Source of the DNA: Undibacterium umbellatum
GTDB taxonomy: Bacteria > Pseudomonadota > Gammaproteobacteria > Burkholderiales > Burkholderiaceae_D
Direction: 5' to 3'
Assembly: GCF_014284125.1 (NCBI RefSeq)
Contig: NZ_JACOFX010000006.1
Location: forward strand, 62,001 to 126,000
Length of the DNA stretch: 64,000 nucleotides
The position numbers were made by a program, and so were the translations under genes. A model generated the notes under the pieces. It ran no database searches. It was given only the letters and a program-made list of their open reading frames with translations, and was not told where the DNA came from. This document shows, piece after piece, positions 17,662 to 26,942 of the stretch. Within the stretch, counting starts at the first letter, position 1; each line of letters begins with the position of its first letter.

Positions 17662-18240
17662 TTAATTGCACACTTTCTTGTCAGACTGGCTCAAGACCTT
17701 TGCTTGGGTAATCAGTAATTGATAGATAGGGTAGGGCCAGTGCTCAAAAAGCTTCAATTTGCCGCTCACAGGGCAACTGGAAGTAGCGTATATCTTGCTG
17801 GAGTTTGTCTGCATATAGCCCATCTTGAATTTAATATCTTCAGGAAATGGGTTTTCTACTTCGAGCAGCATGTCCTTCTTTTTATCCATTTGCTGGAATT
17901 TAAATACCAGAGTACGCTCGGGGTGTGCATTGGTACTGACAGCTTGCTCCAGCCTGATTGCTCCATTATTGATACTTGCTTCTATGAAGACAGTCTCACC
18001 CGGGAAAACTGAGATTAATTTTTTATTGATCAGAACAGGAAGGGGTGTCTCAAAGGCGCCTTCAAATACATCTTTATTATTAAGCTGGAGTGTAAAGCTT
18101 GGTGTACGACAAAAAACCTGCTTGCATAGCTCCTTCACATCCAGCGAAGAGTCGGCAGATTGGGCAAAGGATAAATTTGCTTGCAGGCAGAGTAGGGCGA
18201 TTATCAGTCTTGTTCTGAAGCGTGCTCGTAGTACATTCAT
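17662..18240 (-). CDS. exported protein of unknown function
   Basis: 192 residues. A signal peptide (RLIIALLCLQANLSFAQ) precedes a beta-rich mature part with a cysteine pair near its start (ELCKQVFC) and one near its end (SCPVSG). The segment FPGETVFIEASINNGAIRL resembles a beta-sandwich strand pair. I do not recognise the family. The start lies 5 bases from the rsgA stop, so the gene is the fourth member of the M48-phhB-rsgA run on the minus strand. Confidence 0.55.
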   Translation of the reverse strand: MNVLRARFRTRLIIALLCLQANLSFAQSADSSLDVKELCKQVFCRTPSFTLQLNNKDVFEGAFETPLPVLINKKLISVFPGETVFIEASINNGAIRLEQAVSTNAHPERTLVFKFQQMDKKKDMLLEVENPFPEDIKFKMGYMQTNSSKIYATSSCPVSGKLKLFEHWPYPIYQLLITQAKVLSQSDKKVCN

Positions 18241-18245
18241 GCGTT

Positions 18246-19151
18246 TTAATATCCAATTGTTTGCTTGGATTCATGCACCAGTTGTTCAAACATATCATGC
18301 CGCATGGTCGAGATATCGCCGTCCTTGACCGCTGCAAGAATCGCGCAACCAGGTTCGGTATGGTGATGGCAATTATAGAATTTGCATTTGCCCAGATGCG
18401 GCAAAAATTCTGGAAAGGCGCGTTCCAGCATGCCTTCACTTAAATGATGCAGACCAAATTCCTGGAAACCTGGTGAGTCGATCACATAAGAGTTTGCATC
18501 CATGTGATACAGGCGGGTGAAGGTGGTTGTGTGTTTGCCAGTATCCAGCGCTGCAGAGATTTCGCGGGTGGCGATTTCTGCGTCTGGGATCAGCAAATTG
18601 ATCAGTGAAGACTTGCCCATGCCAGATTGGCCGATGAGGATGGTACTTTGCCCCTGCATCAGATTATGCATGAGCTGGCGTGTGCCTTCGGGGTCTGTTC
18701 TGACAGATACTTCATGTACCGGATAGCCCAGTTTGGCATACAGGCCAACGCGTTCTCTTGCCTTGGGCAGAGAGGCGGTGACATCCACTTTGTTTAAGAT
18801 CAGGTGTGGCTTGATGCCTGCCGATTCGGCCGCCACCAGCGCGCGGGATACCAGATCATCGGTGAAGCTCGGTTCAGTCGCAACCACGATCAGCAACTGG
18901 GTGAGGTTGGCTGCCAGCATCTTGGATTTGTACTGGTCAGAGCGGTATAGCAAAGTCTTGCGCGTAGTGATGGCTTCGATGACGCCCTGGTTTTTTGAGG
19001 TCAGGGCGTATTCAACAATGTCGCCAACCGAGACATCGCTTTTCTTACCACGGGTCACGCAATGCAACTTGACCTGCTCACCATCAATCTCCGCCTGTAC
19101 CAGATAATGGCGACCATGGGCAGCAATGACTAATGCCTGTGAACGCGCCAT
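18246..19151 (-). CDS. rsgA: ribosome small subunit-dependent GTPase A
   Basis: 301 residues. An N-terminal OB-fold precedes a circularly permuted GTPase in the order G4-G1-G3: LNKVD, then the P-loop [14 protein letters not shown], then DSPGFQEFG. The C-terminal zinc site is [14 protein letters not shown] (C-x5-H-x-H-x5-C pattern). RsgA matures the 30S subunit. The ATG overlaps the TGA of phhB by four bases (ATGA), so the two are translationally coupled. The context M48 protease-phhB-rsgA is common in betaproteobacteria next to orn. Confidence 0.96.
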   Translation of the reverse strand: MARSQALVIAAHGRHYLVQAEIDGEQVKLHCVTRGKKSDVSVGDIVEYALTSKNQGVIEAITTRKTLLYRSDQYKSKMLAANLTQLLIVVATEPSFTDDLVSRALVAAESAGIKPHLILNKVDVTASLPKARERVGLYAKLGYPVHEVSVRTDPEGTRQLMHNLMQGQSTILIGQSGMGKSSLINLLIPDAEIATREISAALDTGKHTTTFTRLYHMDANSYVIDSPGFQEFGLHHLSEGMLERAFPEFLPHLGKCKFYNCHHHTEPGCAILAAVKDGDISTMRHDMFEQLVHESKQTIGY

Positions 19152-19501
19152 CAGGAAAAACTCTGCTGGAAAATGGCATCTATCTTGGCGGCGCAGATAA
19201 AATCATTTTCTGAAATGCCACCTTTACCATCATTGACGGTATGCGTATCAAACTTGATAACGCAGCGGTTGTAAGTGACGACAAGTTCAGGGTGGTGATC
19301 TTCTGCATGGATTACATAGGCAATCGCATTGATGAAGGACAGGGTTTCATAGTAATTCTTGAACTGAAAAGTCCTGACGATACGCGGGCCATCCTGCGTC
19401 CATTCAGGAGTAGCCGCAAAATAGGCTGGCAGGCTGGCGTCGTCCAGGGCGGTTTCTGTGTGCTGTGATTTTTTCGCCAGCAAGTCTGTGAATTTGATCA
19501 T
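19151..19501 (-). CDS. phhB: pterin-4-alpha-carbinolamine dehydratase
   Basis: 116 residues from ATG 19501, with GGAGAT just upstream; a longer frame to 19567 overlaps the M48 gene and lacks homology. The active-site set is [19 protein letters not shown] followed by [14 protein letters not shown], giving the family histidines. The enzyme dehydrates 4a-hydroxytetrahydrobiopterin, recycling the cofactor of phenylalanine hydroxylase, which is not in the window. The DCoH fold is short and complete. It is coupled to rsgA by a four-base overlap. Confidence 0.92.
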   Translation of the reverse strand: MIKFTDLLAKKSQHTETALDDASLPAYFAATPEWTQDGPRIVRTFQFKNYYETLSFINAIAYVIHAEDHHPELVVTYNRCVIKFDTHTVNDGKGGISENDFICAAKIDAIFQQSFS

Positions 19502-19511
19502 GGTATCTCCG

Positions 19512-20786
19512 TTATTGTGCAGCCAGCAGATGGTTAATACGCACCGATGCTGATGGGTGTGAGTCATAAAACGCCGAATGCAGGGGATCAGGCGTCAGGG
19601 TAGATGAATTGTCGTCATACATTTTGACCAGGGCAGTGATGAGGTCATTGGCATGGGTATGTTTGGCGGCAAAGGCATCGGCTTCGAATTCATGTTTACG
19701 CGAGGTGATCGCACTCAGCGGTGAAAACAGGAAGGTAAACACGGGTAAGGCCAGCATGAACAAGATAATCGCCATCGCATCATTCTGTGCCAACAGCATA
19801 GGATCAACACCCAGGCCAGTGTAGAACCAAACTTGATCTTTGAAAAAACCTAACATGGCCATGAAGACCAGTGACAAGGCGAACATCACTGCCATACGTT
19901 TGATGATGTGCTTGAGCTTGAAATGACCCAGTTCATGCGCCAGCACAGCTTCAATTTCATTCGGTGCCAAGCGTTCCAGCAAGGTATCATAAAACACGAT
20001 ACGCTTGGCTCCACCAAATCCAGAGAAATAGGCATTACCATGGCCAGAGCGTTTGGAACCATCCATGACAAAGATGCCTTTCAAAGCAAAGCTGACACGC
20101 TTGCTCAGGCTTTCTATGCGTTCGCGTACTTCTTCATTGTCCAGTGGCCAGAACTTGTTGAACAAGGGGGCAATCACGACAGGGAAAATCAGCATGATCA
20201 GCATCTGGAAGGCGATGAAGAATGCCCATGCATACAGCCACCAAAGGCTGCCTGCTTTTTCCATCAAGGTCAGAATCACCCAGATCAGGGGCAGACCCAG
20301 CACTGCACCTATCACGGCATTCTTGATCATGTCGGTGAAAAACAGTCCCAATGTCATCTTGTTGAAGCCAAATTTTTCTTCCAGCACGAATTGCGAGTAA
20401 TAGCTGAAAGGGAATTCGATGATGCTGCTGATGATGGTAAACGCGACCAGTAAACTAATTTGATACCACATGCCTGGTCCCGTCAGTTTCACAAGATACA
20501 CGGACAGCCATTGCAGACCGCCAAACAGGGTAAAACCAACCAGGACGAGGGCGTTCACTAACAGCATGACCATGCCCAGCTTGGTCTTTGCAATAGTGTA
20601 ATCCGCTGCCTTTTGATGCGAGGCCAGGCCTATTTTTTCTGCGAATTGTGCAGGCACAGCCGCGCGGTTACGAAGGATGTGTCGGATATGACGGGAGGCC
20701 AGCCAGAACTGAATTATCAGCGTCAATAGCAGGAAGGAAACGAATAAAACCGAAAAAGCGACTGAAATCATGGGAAAATGTGACAT
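19512..20786 (-). CDS. M48-family membrane metalloprotease (Ste24/CAAX-endopeptidase type)
   Basis: 424 residues, with about seven membrane helices ([20 protein letters not shown] at the start). The gluzincin site is [15 protein letters not shown], with the third zinc ligand in [26 protein letters not shown] is the usual Ste24 C-terminus. It belongs to the CAAX prenyl protease 1 group found in many betaproteobacteria, likely working in membrane protein quality control. The start at 20786 (MSHFPMIS) was chosen over an upstream TTG. It is divergent from orn with only 27 bases between starts. Confidence 0.92.
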   Translation of the reverse strand: MSHFPMISVAFSVLFVSFLLLTLIIQFWLASRHIRHILRNRAAVPAQFAEKIGLASHQKAADYTIAKTKLGMVMLLVNALVLVGFTLFGGLQWLSVYLVKLTGPGMWYQISLLVAFTIISSIIEFPFSYYSQFVLEEKFGFNKMTLGLFFTDMIKNAVIGAVLGLPLIWVILTLMEKAGSLWWLYAWAFFIAFQMLIMLIFPVVIAPLFNKFWPLDNEEVRERIESLSKRVSFALKGIFVMDGSKRSGHGNAYFSGFGGAKRIVFYDTLLERLAPNEIEAVLAHELGHFKLKHIIKRMAVMFALSLVFMAMLGFFKDQVWFYTGLGVDPMLLAQNDAMAIILFMLALPVFTFLFSPLSAITSRKHEFEADAFAAKHTHANDLITALVKMYDDNSSTLTPDPLHSAFYDSHPSASVRINHLLAAQ

Positions 20787-20813
20787 TCGATAAGTAATAG
20801 CCAAGGAAGAATT

Positions 20814-21410
20814 ATGTCACAAGCGACCGACATTCAAACAAACACTGCAAATCCTGCCACACCAGCACGCCCAAACGAGTTGAACCTGATCTGGCTGGAC
20901 ATGGAAATGACAGGCCTGGACCCGGATACAGATCGTATCATTGAGGTGGCTGTGGTGGTAACTGATTCACAATTGAATGTATTGGCGGAAGGCCCTGTAT
21001 TTGCAATTCATCAATCCGATGAAACCCTGGACAAAATGGATAACTGGAACAAGGGCACACATGGCCGCTCTGGCCTGATCGACAAGGTCAAAGCCTCCAC
21101 AGTCACAGAAGCGGATGCTGAAGCTGCCTTGATCGCTTTCCTGAAGCCATTTGTTCCAGCTGGTAAATCACCTATGTGTGGCAACACCATTTGCCAGGAT
21201 CGCCGCTTCATGGCACGCGGCATGCCCAAGCTGGAAGCTTTTTTCCACTACCGCAATCTGGATGTGTCAACACTGAAAGAGCTATGCCGCCGCTGGAAGC
21301 CAGAACTGGCATCCGGCTTTAAAAAGCATCAAAAGCATACAGCTTTGGCGGATATTCTGGAATCAATTGAAGAATTGAAGTATTACCGTGAACATTTTAT
21401 TAAAGAATAA
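20814..21410 (+). CDS. orn: oligoribonuclease
   Basis: 198 residues. The DEDDh 3'-5' exonuclease set is present: [20 protein letters not shown] (ExoI), the ExoII region with [12 protein letters not shown], and the ExoIII part [19 protein letters not shown]. Orn finishes RNA decay by degrading two- to five-base oligonucleotides, including pGpG from c-di-GMP breakdown, which is relevant as two diguanylate cyclases lie in this window. AAGGAAG precedes the ATG. The first 20 residues are a Thr/Ala/Pro-rich extension not found in the E. coli protein. A strong terminator follows. Confidence 0.96.
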   Translation: MSQATDIQTNTANPATPARPNELNLIWLDMEMTGLDPDTDRIIEVAVVVTDSQLNVLAEGPVFAIHQSDETLDKMDNWNKGTHGRSGLIDKVKASTVTEADAEAALIAFLKPFVPAGKSPMCGNTICQDRRFMARGMPKLEAFFHYRNLDVSTLKELCRRWKPELASGFKKHQKHTALADILESIEELKYYREHFIKE

Positions 21411-21464
21411 ATCGGTTTGAGATTGTTTTTGCTAAGACTTAGCCAAATGTAAAATGCTCAATGT

Positions 21465-21503
21465 AAAAAGCTCCCGCGCTGTCATCTTGCCGGGAGCTTT
21501 TTT
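21465..21503. terminator. rho-independent terminator after orn
   Basis: AAAAAGCTCCCG ... CGGGAGCTTTTTT: a 7-bp GC-rich stem flanked by A-run and T-run, so it can work in both directions for orn and for the convergent lipoprotein gene. Confidence 0.9.
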
Positions 21504-21545
21504 AACGTACAACTAAATGCATTGCAATATAGCAATCACAATGTT

Positions 21546-22070
21546 TTATGACATTTTTTTGCCACTCAAGTGTTCTACTGCCAATTCAGCAAATTTTTCA
21601 TACAACCAGCTCAGTCGCATTCCGTCCTGTCCGCCGGCAAGGCCGCCGAGCGCATAAGAAGCGCTGACTTCGAAGCGATTGATTTCCTTGCCGGTCGCGT
21701 CTTTCAGGATAACATCGCCGACGATATGATCATCACCGGCCATGAAGCCGAACATGATGGCCGTAAAGGCGGAGCGAACACGAAAATCCTTAACCAAGAT
21801 CTCTACTGTATTGCTTGCTTCTGTATTGTTTTCGTTAAGTAGGTTCCGTGAGGACATTGCTCGTTTGACATTGCCAACCAAAGTATTCTGATCGAATTTT
21901 AAATTATCGGCGACTTGTTTCTTGGCTTCTGTAGACAATGATATGGAAACGGATTTAGCGGGGCGATTTGATAAATATTGCTTGTTGCCAGTATCCGCGT
22001 GCTTGACTCCAGACGCGCAACCAACGAGTGAAAATGCAATTAAACTTGTGATGAAGAGGCGAGCGAACAT
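21546..22070 (-). CDS. DUF4410-like lipoprotein
   Basis: 174 residues from ATG 22070, preceded by AAGGAAG. The leader ends in lipobox LVGC (FITSLIAFSLVGCAS). The mature part follows the pattern of DUF4410-type lipoproteins: VSISLSTEAKKQVADNLKFD, NTVEILVKDFRVRSAFTAI, GDVILKDATGKEINRFEVSA, then LSWLYEKFAELAVEHLSG. The function of the family is unknown. It is a single gene convergent with orn. An upstream extension to 22118 would bury the leader. Confidence 0.65.
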   Translation of the reverse strand: MFARLFITSLIAFSLVGCASGVKHADTGNKQYLSNRPAKSVSISLSTEAKKQVADNLKFDQNTLVGNVKRAMSSRNLLNENNTEASNTVEILVKDFRVRSAFTAIMFGFMAGDDHIVGDVILKDATGKEINRFEVSASYALGGLAGGQDGMRLSWLYEKFAELAVEHLSGKKMS

Positions 22071-22150
22071 GAACTTCCTTCGTGATTTAGAATTGACCGT
22101 GAAATTACGGCCCGCCATTAGACTTGAAAGTTCTTGTCTTTACAATATAT

Positions 22151-22585
22151 TTAAAAAATAATTAATCCTTCGTAGGAAAAATGCTTGAAGCTTTCTAGGC
22201 GAGTTTGCCAATCTCCCTCATGTAACTCCAGCTTGTACCCGTCGGGGTCTAACAAATAAGGCGAATCGCCTTCGCTTTGATTGGTTTTCCAAAGTTGGAA
22301 TTCGCCAGCATCTGCTTTTTGTGAGAAAACTTCAAACGCCTCCCTGGTAACCGAAATTGCGCTGTGGGTATATTCTACAAGGGGACTGGTACGGCATTCC
22401 ATATCCAGCGACAGACAGATCCAGTCGTCGCCAGCCAGCAGGTAAGCACCGCTTTTCCAGCGCGCCAGCGGTTTCTAGCCCAGCACTTCCACATAAAAGT
22501 GGAAAGAACGCTCCAGGTCTGAAACGGATAGCGTCAAATGATTCAAGCCCGTGACGGCGGCCACGGGCTTGTTTAAGTCAGGCAT
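22151..22585 (-). pseudogene. fosA: FosA-type fosfomycin glutathione transferase (VOC) with one in-frame TAG
   Basis: Reading from ATG 22585, one frame of 144 codons runs to 22151 and is interrupted only by TAG at 22477-22475 (codon 37). Before the stop: VTGLNHLTLSVSDLERSFHF and YVEVLG. After it: KPLARWKSGAYLLAGDDWIC, EYTHSAISV and DPDGYKLELHEGDW. The three metal ligands expected in FosA (His in LNHLT, His in YTHSA, Glu in KLELH) are all kept. The family normally has a hydrophobic or aromatic residue where the stop lies. Everything else looks intact, so the nonsense change is recent, or a sequencing error. It is 30 bases downstream of the FKBP gene. Confidence 0.85.
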
Positions 22586-22615
22586 GCTGAGTTTTGATTG
22601 GTATCGCGAGGGAAA

Positions 22616-22972
22616 TTAAACGCCCAGCAATTCCACTTCAAATATCAAGGTTGCATTGCCTGGGATAACACCGCCCGCACCACGTGGACCATAGCCCAGG
22701 CTGGATGGAATCGTCAGAATGCGGGTGCCGCCAATTTTCATGCCTTGTACGCCTTCATCCCAGCCCTTGATCACGTGACCAGCACCGAGAGGGAAAGAGA
22801 ATGGGTCATTGCGGTCTTTGCTGGAATCAAATTTTTTGCCTGCGCTGCCGTCAGGATTTTGCAACCAGCCTGTGTAATGCACAACGACGTGGTTGCCTGC
22901 TTGCGCTTCAGCGCCCTCTCCAACGACTTTATCTTCGTATTGCAAACCGCTTACTGTAGTAATAGTGCTCAT
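22616..22972 (-). CDS. FKBP-type peptidyl-prolyl cis-trans isomerase
   Basis: 118 residues from ATG 22972, with AAGGAAG upstream; a longer frame to 23011 has no leader and no homology. A single FKBP domain: GNHVVVHYTGWLQNPDGSAG, KKFDSSKDRNDPFSFPLGAG, VIKGWDEGVQGMKIGG, then SSLGYGPRGAGGVIPGNATL. All pocket residues (Y, F, D, W, Y, F) are in place. It is the small cytoplasmic form that catalyses proline isomerisation in protein folding. No signal peptide is seen. Confidence 0.95.
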   Translation of the reverse strand: MSTITTVSGLQYEDKVVGEGAEAQAGNHVVVHYTGWLQNPDGSAGKKFDSSKDRNDPFSFPLGAGHVIKGWDEGVQGMKIGGTRILTIPSSLGYGPRGAGGVIPGNATLIFEVELLGV

Positions 22973-23380
22973 TATTTCTTCCTTGTTTTTGCGCTGGGGA
23001 ACGCGGGTCATTTATTTCAGGCTTTGCCCTTGCAAGACAGGCGGGTGAACGCAGTCCTGTGCCGTACATCGCCAGATATTATTCAATTTATTGCTTACCA
23101 GTAATTGTCAATATGGCAGTGCGAAAGACACAAAGACAAAATGAAATCACTGTTCTTCCATGAATTAAGGATTACATTGAAAAAAAGCTGGCGCAATTGT
23201 AGAGCAAAAGAAAAGACTTGGGACAGCTCAAGATCATTTCTTATTTTAAAAGCAATGCGATGAAGCTTGATTTTGAACAAATTAAGTGAAAAAGCTGAAA
23301 AACAATTGAAGGAAAGCTCTTTCCTTATTGTCATGCGCTGTAAAATGCGAGTTCGATTTATTTTTTTGCGGTCCTCTTTC

Positions 23381-24355
23381 ATGCGTAGTCGTATTCTGTT
23401 GTCGTCTTTGGCGTTTGCTTTCCTTTCTGGTTTTTCAGCACATGCTGCTCAGGCCAATGTTGTCGTGGTGTTGAATTCGCGCGATGCCACAGTGACTCTG
23501 TTGGACCAGACCACCTATAAAGAAATCAGTACTTTCCCTGTCGGCAAGGAACCCCATCACCTGATGGCAACGCCAGACAATAAATCCTTGATCGTGGCGA
23601 ATGCTGTGGGCGATGATCTGGTATTTCTTGATCCCAAGACGGGGCAAATACAGCGGCGTATCAAAGATATTGTTGACCCATACCAAATTGGCTTTTCACC
23701 TGATCAAAAGTGGTTTATTTCTAATTCCTTGCGGCTTGATCGTGTCGATTTCTATAAGTTCGATGGACAGGACATGAAATTAGTACAACGAGTACCCTTA
23801 GCCAAGTTGCCCAGCCATATGGCTTTTGATGCGGCAAGTACTACGGTATTCATCACGCAGCAGGGTAGTGATCAGGTCTCTGCTATTGATCTGGCGACTC
23901 AAAAGGTCAAATGGACCATCCCTGTTGGCAAATTGCCAGCGGGCATAACCATGACACCAGATGACAAGTATCTATTGGTCGGCATCATGGGTAGCAATTA
24001 TGTCGAAGTCATCGACTGGCGTACGCAAAAAACCGTGAAGAAAATCAAGGCAGGCGAGGGTACGCATAATTTCCGCGCCCTGGGTGATAAGCGTCATACC
24101 TTTGTCTCTAACCGCACTTCCAATGAAATCAATATTCTGGATCAGCAAACACTGGAAATCGTTGGCAGCATCCCAGTGCCTGGCGGGCCAGATTGCATGG
24201 AGGTCAGCGAAGACGGCAAAACCCTGTGGGCCACCCTGCGCTGGATCAAGAAAGTTGCCGTGATCGATATCGCCTCTCGTAAAGTGATCAAGATGATACC
24301 GGTAGGCCGCTCCCCGCATGGTGTCTACTTTGCCAACCGTGCCGGCAATATGTAA
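23381..24355 (+). CDS. YncE-like beta-propeller periplasmic protein
   Basis: 324 residues from ATG 23381; the long upstream frame to 23267 would hide the leader (ILLSSLAFAFLSGFSAHA). The mature part is a seven-bladed propeller of YVTN-type repeats: TVTLLDQTTYKEISTFPVGK, PHHLMATPDNKSLIVANA, LPAGITMTPDDKYLLVGI, RSPHGVYFANRAG. Such proteins bind ligands or nucleic acid or act as scaffolds in the periplasm; no catalytic residues stand out. It opens a tightly packed operon and overlaps the next gene by 38 bases if that gene starts at 24318. Confidence 0.82.
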   Translation: MRSRILLSSLAFAFLSGFSAHAAQANVVVVLNSRDATVTLLDQTTYKEISTFPVGKEPHHLMATPDNKSLIVANAVGDDLVFLDPKTGQIQRRIKDIVDPYQIGFSPDQKWFISNSLRLDRVDFYKFDGQDMKLVQRVPLAKLPSHMAFDAASTTVFITQQGSDQVSAIDLATQKVKWTIPVGKLPAGITMTPDDKYLLVGIMGSNYVEVIDWRTQKTVKKIKAGEGTHNFRALGDKRHTFVSNRTSNEINILDQQTLEIVGSIPVPGGPDCMEVSEDGKTLWATLRWIKKVAVIDIASRKVIKMIPVGRSPHGVYFANRAGNM

Positions 24356-25142
24356 ATTGCCGCGCTCTTTGCACCTGGTATTGCTGGCCATGCTGGTAAT
24401 GCCAGCGACAAATCTTGCCCTGGCGGGTAGTTGCAAGGCCACGATCTACCTGACTTTTGATACTGGCAGTCAGTCTCAGGCTGAACTGATTGCAGCGACT
24501 TTGCGCCAGCATCAGATCAAGGCGACGTTTTTTCTGGCGAACGAAAAGACTGTGCAGGGCGATTATTCGCTGGATATGAGCTGGTCGCCCTACTGGAAGA
24601 AACTGGCAGAAGAAGGCCATGCTTTTGGCAGCCACACTTTTGATCATGTCTACGTCGTCGGTGACTTGCCTGACGGGCGCATTGCCGTCAAGCCGCAGTT
24701 CGGCGCGCAAGCTGGCAAAACCTTGCAATGGACAGCACAAGAATATTGCCAGGAACTGCGCCGGGTTGATCAGCGGTTTTTTGCAATGACGGGCAAGAAG
24801 CTTGATCCATTTTGGCGCGCTCCAGGTGGGAAAACGACCCCCAATTTACTGAAAGCCGGGCAGGCTTGCGCTTATCAGCATGTGGGTTGGGCACCGGCTG
24901 GATTTTCTGGCGATGAGTTGCCTAGCGAAAAATTCAGCAATCCAATGCTACTCAAGCGCGCCTTGGATAGGCTGCGGGATGGTGATATTTTCATGGCGCA
25001 TCTGGGGATATGGTCACGCAAACAGCCCTGGGCACCAGAAAATCTGGAGCCGTTAATCAACGGCCTTAAGCAAAAATCCTTTTGTTTTGCTACTCTACGC
25101 GAACATCCCGCTTACCAAAATTTACATCAGCGGAAAAAATAA
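24318..25142 (+). CDS. polysaccharide deacetylase (NodB/CE4) family protein, exported
   Basis: 274 residues from ATG 24318. TTG 24357 would also work and avoids the overlap, still leaving the leader (LHLVLLAMLVMPATNLALAG). CE4 motifs: motif 1 is YLTFDTG (one Asp of the usual TFDDG replaced by Thr), motif 2 GSHTFDH with the metal histidines, motif 3 PFWRAPGGKT, and the late MAHLG. The enzyme would remove N- or O-acetyl groups from cell-wall or exopolysaccharide sugars. Loss of the second Asp at motif 1 may affect metal or acetate handling. It sits second in the operon and shares one base with the next gene (TAATG). Confidence 0.82.
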   Translation: MVSTLPTVPAICKLPRSLHLVLLAMLVMPATNLALAGSCKATIYLTFDTGSQSQAELIAATLRQHQIKATFFLANEKTVQGDYSLDMSWSPYWKKLAEEGHAFGSHTFDHVYVVGDLPDGRIAVKPQFGAQAGKTLQWTAQEYCQELRRVDQRFFAMTGKKLDPFWRAPGGKTTPNLLKAGQACAYQHVGWAPAGFSGDELPSEKFSNPMLLKRALDRLRDGDIFMAHLGIWSRKQPWAPENLEPLINGLKQKSFCFATLREHPAYQNLHQRKK

Positions 25143-26122
25143 TGACTATTTCCGATCTGTTCACAAATCTGCAAGCCTGGATTTTTGAAACGATAGTACA
25201 GCCCGCCATGTTTAGTCTGGGTTTGGGTGAATTTGTGGAAGATGCCTTCGAGGGCGTTGAATGGTTCATCCTTGGCGTTTTGCAATTGATCGTGCTATTT
25301 CTTGTCCTGCGCCCACTTGAAGCCTGGGTGCCGGTCCATGAAATCAAAAACCGCTACGCACGCTGGAATGATTTCATTTATACCGCATTACACAGGCTGG
25401 GGGCATTTTCCATCCTGGTGTTTTTTGTGCTGGACCCCTTGCTGGATCAACTGACAGCGACGCTGCATTTGCAGGGTGTTAATCCCTTTCATCTGGAAAA
25501 TATCTGGTCAGGCATGTTGCAGTACCCGGTATTGCTCTTCCTGGCCTATCTGGTAGTGCTGGATTTTTTCGATTACTGGTATCACCGCGCCGAGCATCAC
25601 TTCAACTGGTGGTGGGCTTTGCATAGCCTGCACCATAGCCAGCGCGATATGAATTTGTGGAGCGATAACCGCAATCATTTGCTGGATGATTTTTTGCGCG
25701 ATATCTATATGGGTCTGATTGCCATCGTTATCGGCGTCGAGCCTGGGCAATACATTCTGCTGGTGATGGCATCGCAAATGCTGCAGAGCCTGCAACATGC
25801 GAATGTACGCATACATTTTGGCCGCATTGGTGAATACTTGCTGGTGTCACCACGCTATCACCGTACCCATCATGCCATCGGCGTTGGCCATGAAACCCAT
25901 GGCAAAGGTACTATGGGTGGGCATAATTTTGCTGTGCTATTCCCGGTCTGGGATGTGCTGTTTGGCACGACGCTCTTCAGCAAGGAATTTGCCCTGACCG
26001 GCATACGAGATCAATTGGCCGCACCTGAAGGCAGTGCTCGCAACTATGGTGAGGGATTCTGGTCACAACAATGGTTGGGTTTGAAGCGCATGTGTGGATT
26101 TGACAAGGAAAAGCAAACATGA
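25142..26122 (+). CDS. fatty acid hydroxylase / sterol desaturase family membrane protein
   Basis: 326 residues from ATG 25142, which overlaps the preceding TAA by one base. Several membrane helices surround the di-iron histidine clusters: HRAEHHFNWWWALHSLHHSQ (H-x3-HH and H-x2-HH), then RTHHAIG, plus HVN-type ligands around QHANVRIHFG. This superfamily hydroxylates or desaturates lipid chains or sterol-like substrates using oxygen at the inner membrane. The actual substrate is unknown; in betaproteobacteria these are often orphan lipid-modifying enzymes. Its stop overlaps the next start by four bases. Confidence 0.88.
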   Translation: MTISDLFTNLQAWIFETIVQPAMFSLGLGEFVEDAFEGVEWFILGVLQLIVLFLVLRPLEAWVPVHEIKNRYARWNDFIYTALHRLGAFSILVFFVLDPLLDQLTATLHLQGVNPFHLENIWSGMLQYPVLLFLAYLVVLDFFDYWYHRAEHHFNWWWALHSLHHSQRDMNLWSDNRNHLLDDFLRDIYMGLIAIVIGVEPGQYILLVMASQMLQSLQHANVRIHFGRIGEYLLVSPRYHRTHHAIGVGHETHGKGTMGGHNFAVLFPVWDVLFGTTLFSKEFALTGIRDQLAAPEGSARNYGEGFWSQQWLGLKRMCGFDKEKQT

Positions 26123-26931
26123 ATATGGCATCTGTGATGCGGGCATGGGGCAGGGCACTGGCCGCGCAAATGCATTACCGCATGTTGCTGTTGACACTAC
26201 TGCCTTTCGTCGTCGCTTTCATCTTGTGCGGTGTACTCATGTACCTGGGTTTGCAGGAAGCGATCGATTTTGTCCATGCCTGGATGATGGAAAATAACGG
26301 TTTTTCCAAGAGTGACGGTATCCTGGCCAAGATCGGCTTGCTTTCCCTGAAGGTAATTATTGGTCCCTTTGTTGCTATGTGGGTGTTATTGCCTATCATG
26401 GTATTTACTTCCCTGCTGTGCATCGCCATGTTTGCCATGCCGGCCATCAATAAACATGTGGGGACAAGAGATTATCCTGATCTTGAGCAAAAAAATGGTG
26501 GCACTCTGCTGGGTAGTATCTGGCATTCCTTGTCTTCTTTCGGTATTTTCATCATTGTCTGGCTGGTGACACTGCCACTTAACCTGATACCTTTTGTTAG
26601 CCTGGTTTTGCAACCACTGCTATGGGGTTGGCTAACTTACAGGGTCATGGTGTACGATGCATTGGCACTGCATGCCGATGCTGAAGAAAGAGCCAGTCTG
26701 GTGCAGGAGCACCGCTGGTCCTTGCTGTGCATAGGCATTGTCGCTGGCCTGTTTGGTGCCGCCCCGGGTTTGTTATGGCTGGGCGGGGCCATGTGGGTCG
26801 TCTTGTTGCCAGTGATGGCAGGGGCTGCGATCTGGATATATATCCTGGTTTTTGTATTTACCGGCCTGTGGTTCCAGCATTATTGTCTGGAGTCCTTACA
26901 GCGTCACCGCACCAAGCAAGCTGCTGTATAA
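26119..26931 (+). CDS. EI24/CysZ-like membrane protein
   Basis: 270 residues with five or six hydrophobic segments. The EI24 pattern is visible in SIWHSLSSFGIFIIVWLVTL, LPLNLIPFVSLVLQPLLWGW and LTYRVMVYDALA. Relatives include CysZ, the sulfate-uptake protein, but this branch is distinct from E. coli CysZ and carries no specific sulfate evidence here. It is coupled by an ATGA overlap to the upstream gene. A transport or membrane-organising role is inferred from the family only. Confidence 0.75.
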   Translation: MNMASVMRAWGRALAAQMHYRMLLLTLLPFVVAFILCGVLMYLGLQEAIDFVHAWMMENNGFSKSDGILAKIGLLSLKVIIGPFVAMWVLLPIMVFTSLLCIAMFAMPAINKHVGTRDYPDLEQKNGGTLLGSIWHSLSSFGIFIIVWLVTLPLNLIPFVSLVLQPLLWGWLTYRVMVYDALALHADAEERASLVQEHRWSLLCIGIVAGLFGAAPGLLWLGGAMWVVLLPVMAGAAIWIYILVFVFTGLWFQHYCLESLQRHRTKQAAV

Positions 26932-26942
26932 AAGGAGAAATT

